DNA of 64,000 nucleotides from positions 5,469,001-5,533,000 of the forward strand of contig NZ_CP034444.1 in the NCBI RefSeq assembly GCF_003952385.1. The letters run 5' to 3'. The stretch is from Mesorhizobium sp. M1D.F.Ca.ET.043.01.1.1 (lineage in GTDB: Bacteria; Pseudomonadota; Alphaproteobacteria; Rhizobiales; Rhizobiaceae). This document shows positions 63,954-64,000 of the stretch, piece by piece (position 1 is the stretch's first letter; every line of letters starts with the position of its first letter). The notes beneath the pieces were generated by a model that saw only the letters and a program-made list of their open reading frames with translations, ran no database searches and was not told where the DNA came from. The translations under genes were made by a program, and so were the position numbers.

Positions 63954-64000
63954 TTGGTTCCCCTTTTTTTGTAGGCTGATTGAACTGCTCCCGCGCCCGG

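Overview
The window looks like chromosomal DNA of a Rhizobiales alphaproteobacterium, most likely Mesorhizobium or a close relative. This rests on the high GC content, the housekeeping genes (carA, gatB/yqeY-type gene, dnaG, rpoD), the Rhizobiales-type small families (RcnB, DUF983, HlyU-like, SIMPL, YcgN) and a 104-bp intergenic repeat of the type common in Mesorhizobium. The genus is inferred from familiarity, not from a search.

Layout. 0.2-5.4 kb: core genes (MntR, a zinc metallopeptidase, a TetA-like exporter, carA, GatB/YqeY protein). 5.4-12.3 kb: an accessory block, less GC-rich than its surroundings. It holds an OmpR/EnvZ-type two-component system, a patatin-like lipoprotein, a DUF3313 lipoprotein and a stand-alone LpxD. 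Degraded 3' ends of the same ABC-ATPase type lie near both ends, and a probable displaced 3' end of the yqeY-type gene marks the right edge. 12.3-44.4 kb: mostly core genes, including an L,D-transpeptidase, a MocR regulator, an Na/Pi cotransporter, dnaG, rpoD, a PadR regulator, the Hen1-Pnkp RNA-repair pair, a BKACE enzyme, an azoreductase with its LysR regulator, a TetR/VOC pair, an HtrA-like protease opposite a catalytically dead paralogue with a LuxR-type regulator, a repeat-rich OmpA-family protein, and a CAT-anticodon tRNA.

44.4-57.3 kb: a second accessory block, starting directly after the tRNA and bounded by decayed genes (a truncated ghrA-like gene on the left, a fragment of a short-chain fatty acyl regulator on the right). 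Inside is a compact catabolic cluster: a DUF1185 protein, a GAF/PucR-type regulator, a flavin reductase with an extra C-terminal domain, an aldehyde dehydrogenase, a luciferase-like monooxygenase, an alpha/beta hydrolase, a NIPSNAP protein and a ProV/W/X-type ABC importer. Together they read as uptake plus FMNH2-dependent oxidation, hydrolysis and aldehyde oxidation of an unidentified, possibly betaine-like or N-containing compound. This is the best candidate for an undescribed system here.

57.3-64 kb: one leftward operon with an opine/basic-amino-acid (OccT/NocT-like) binding protein, two permeases, a gamma-glutamyltransferase-like enzyme, an acyl-CoA ligase and a ketopantoate-reductase-like dehydrogenase. 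No transporter ATPase is visible.

All function calls come from reading translations and motifs; no database search was run.
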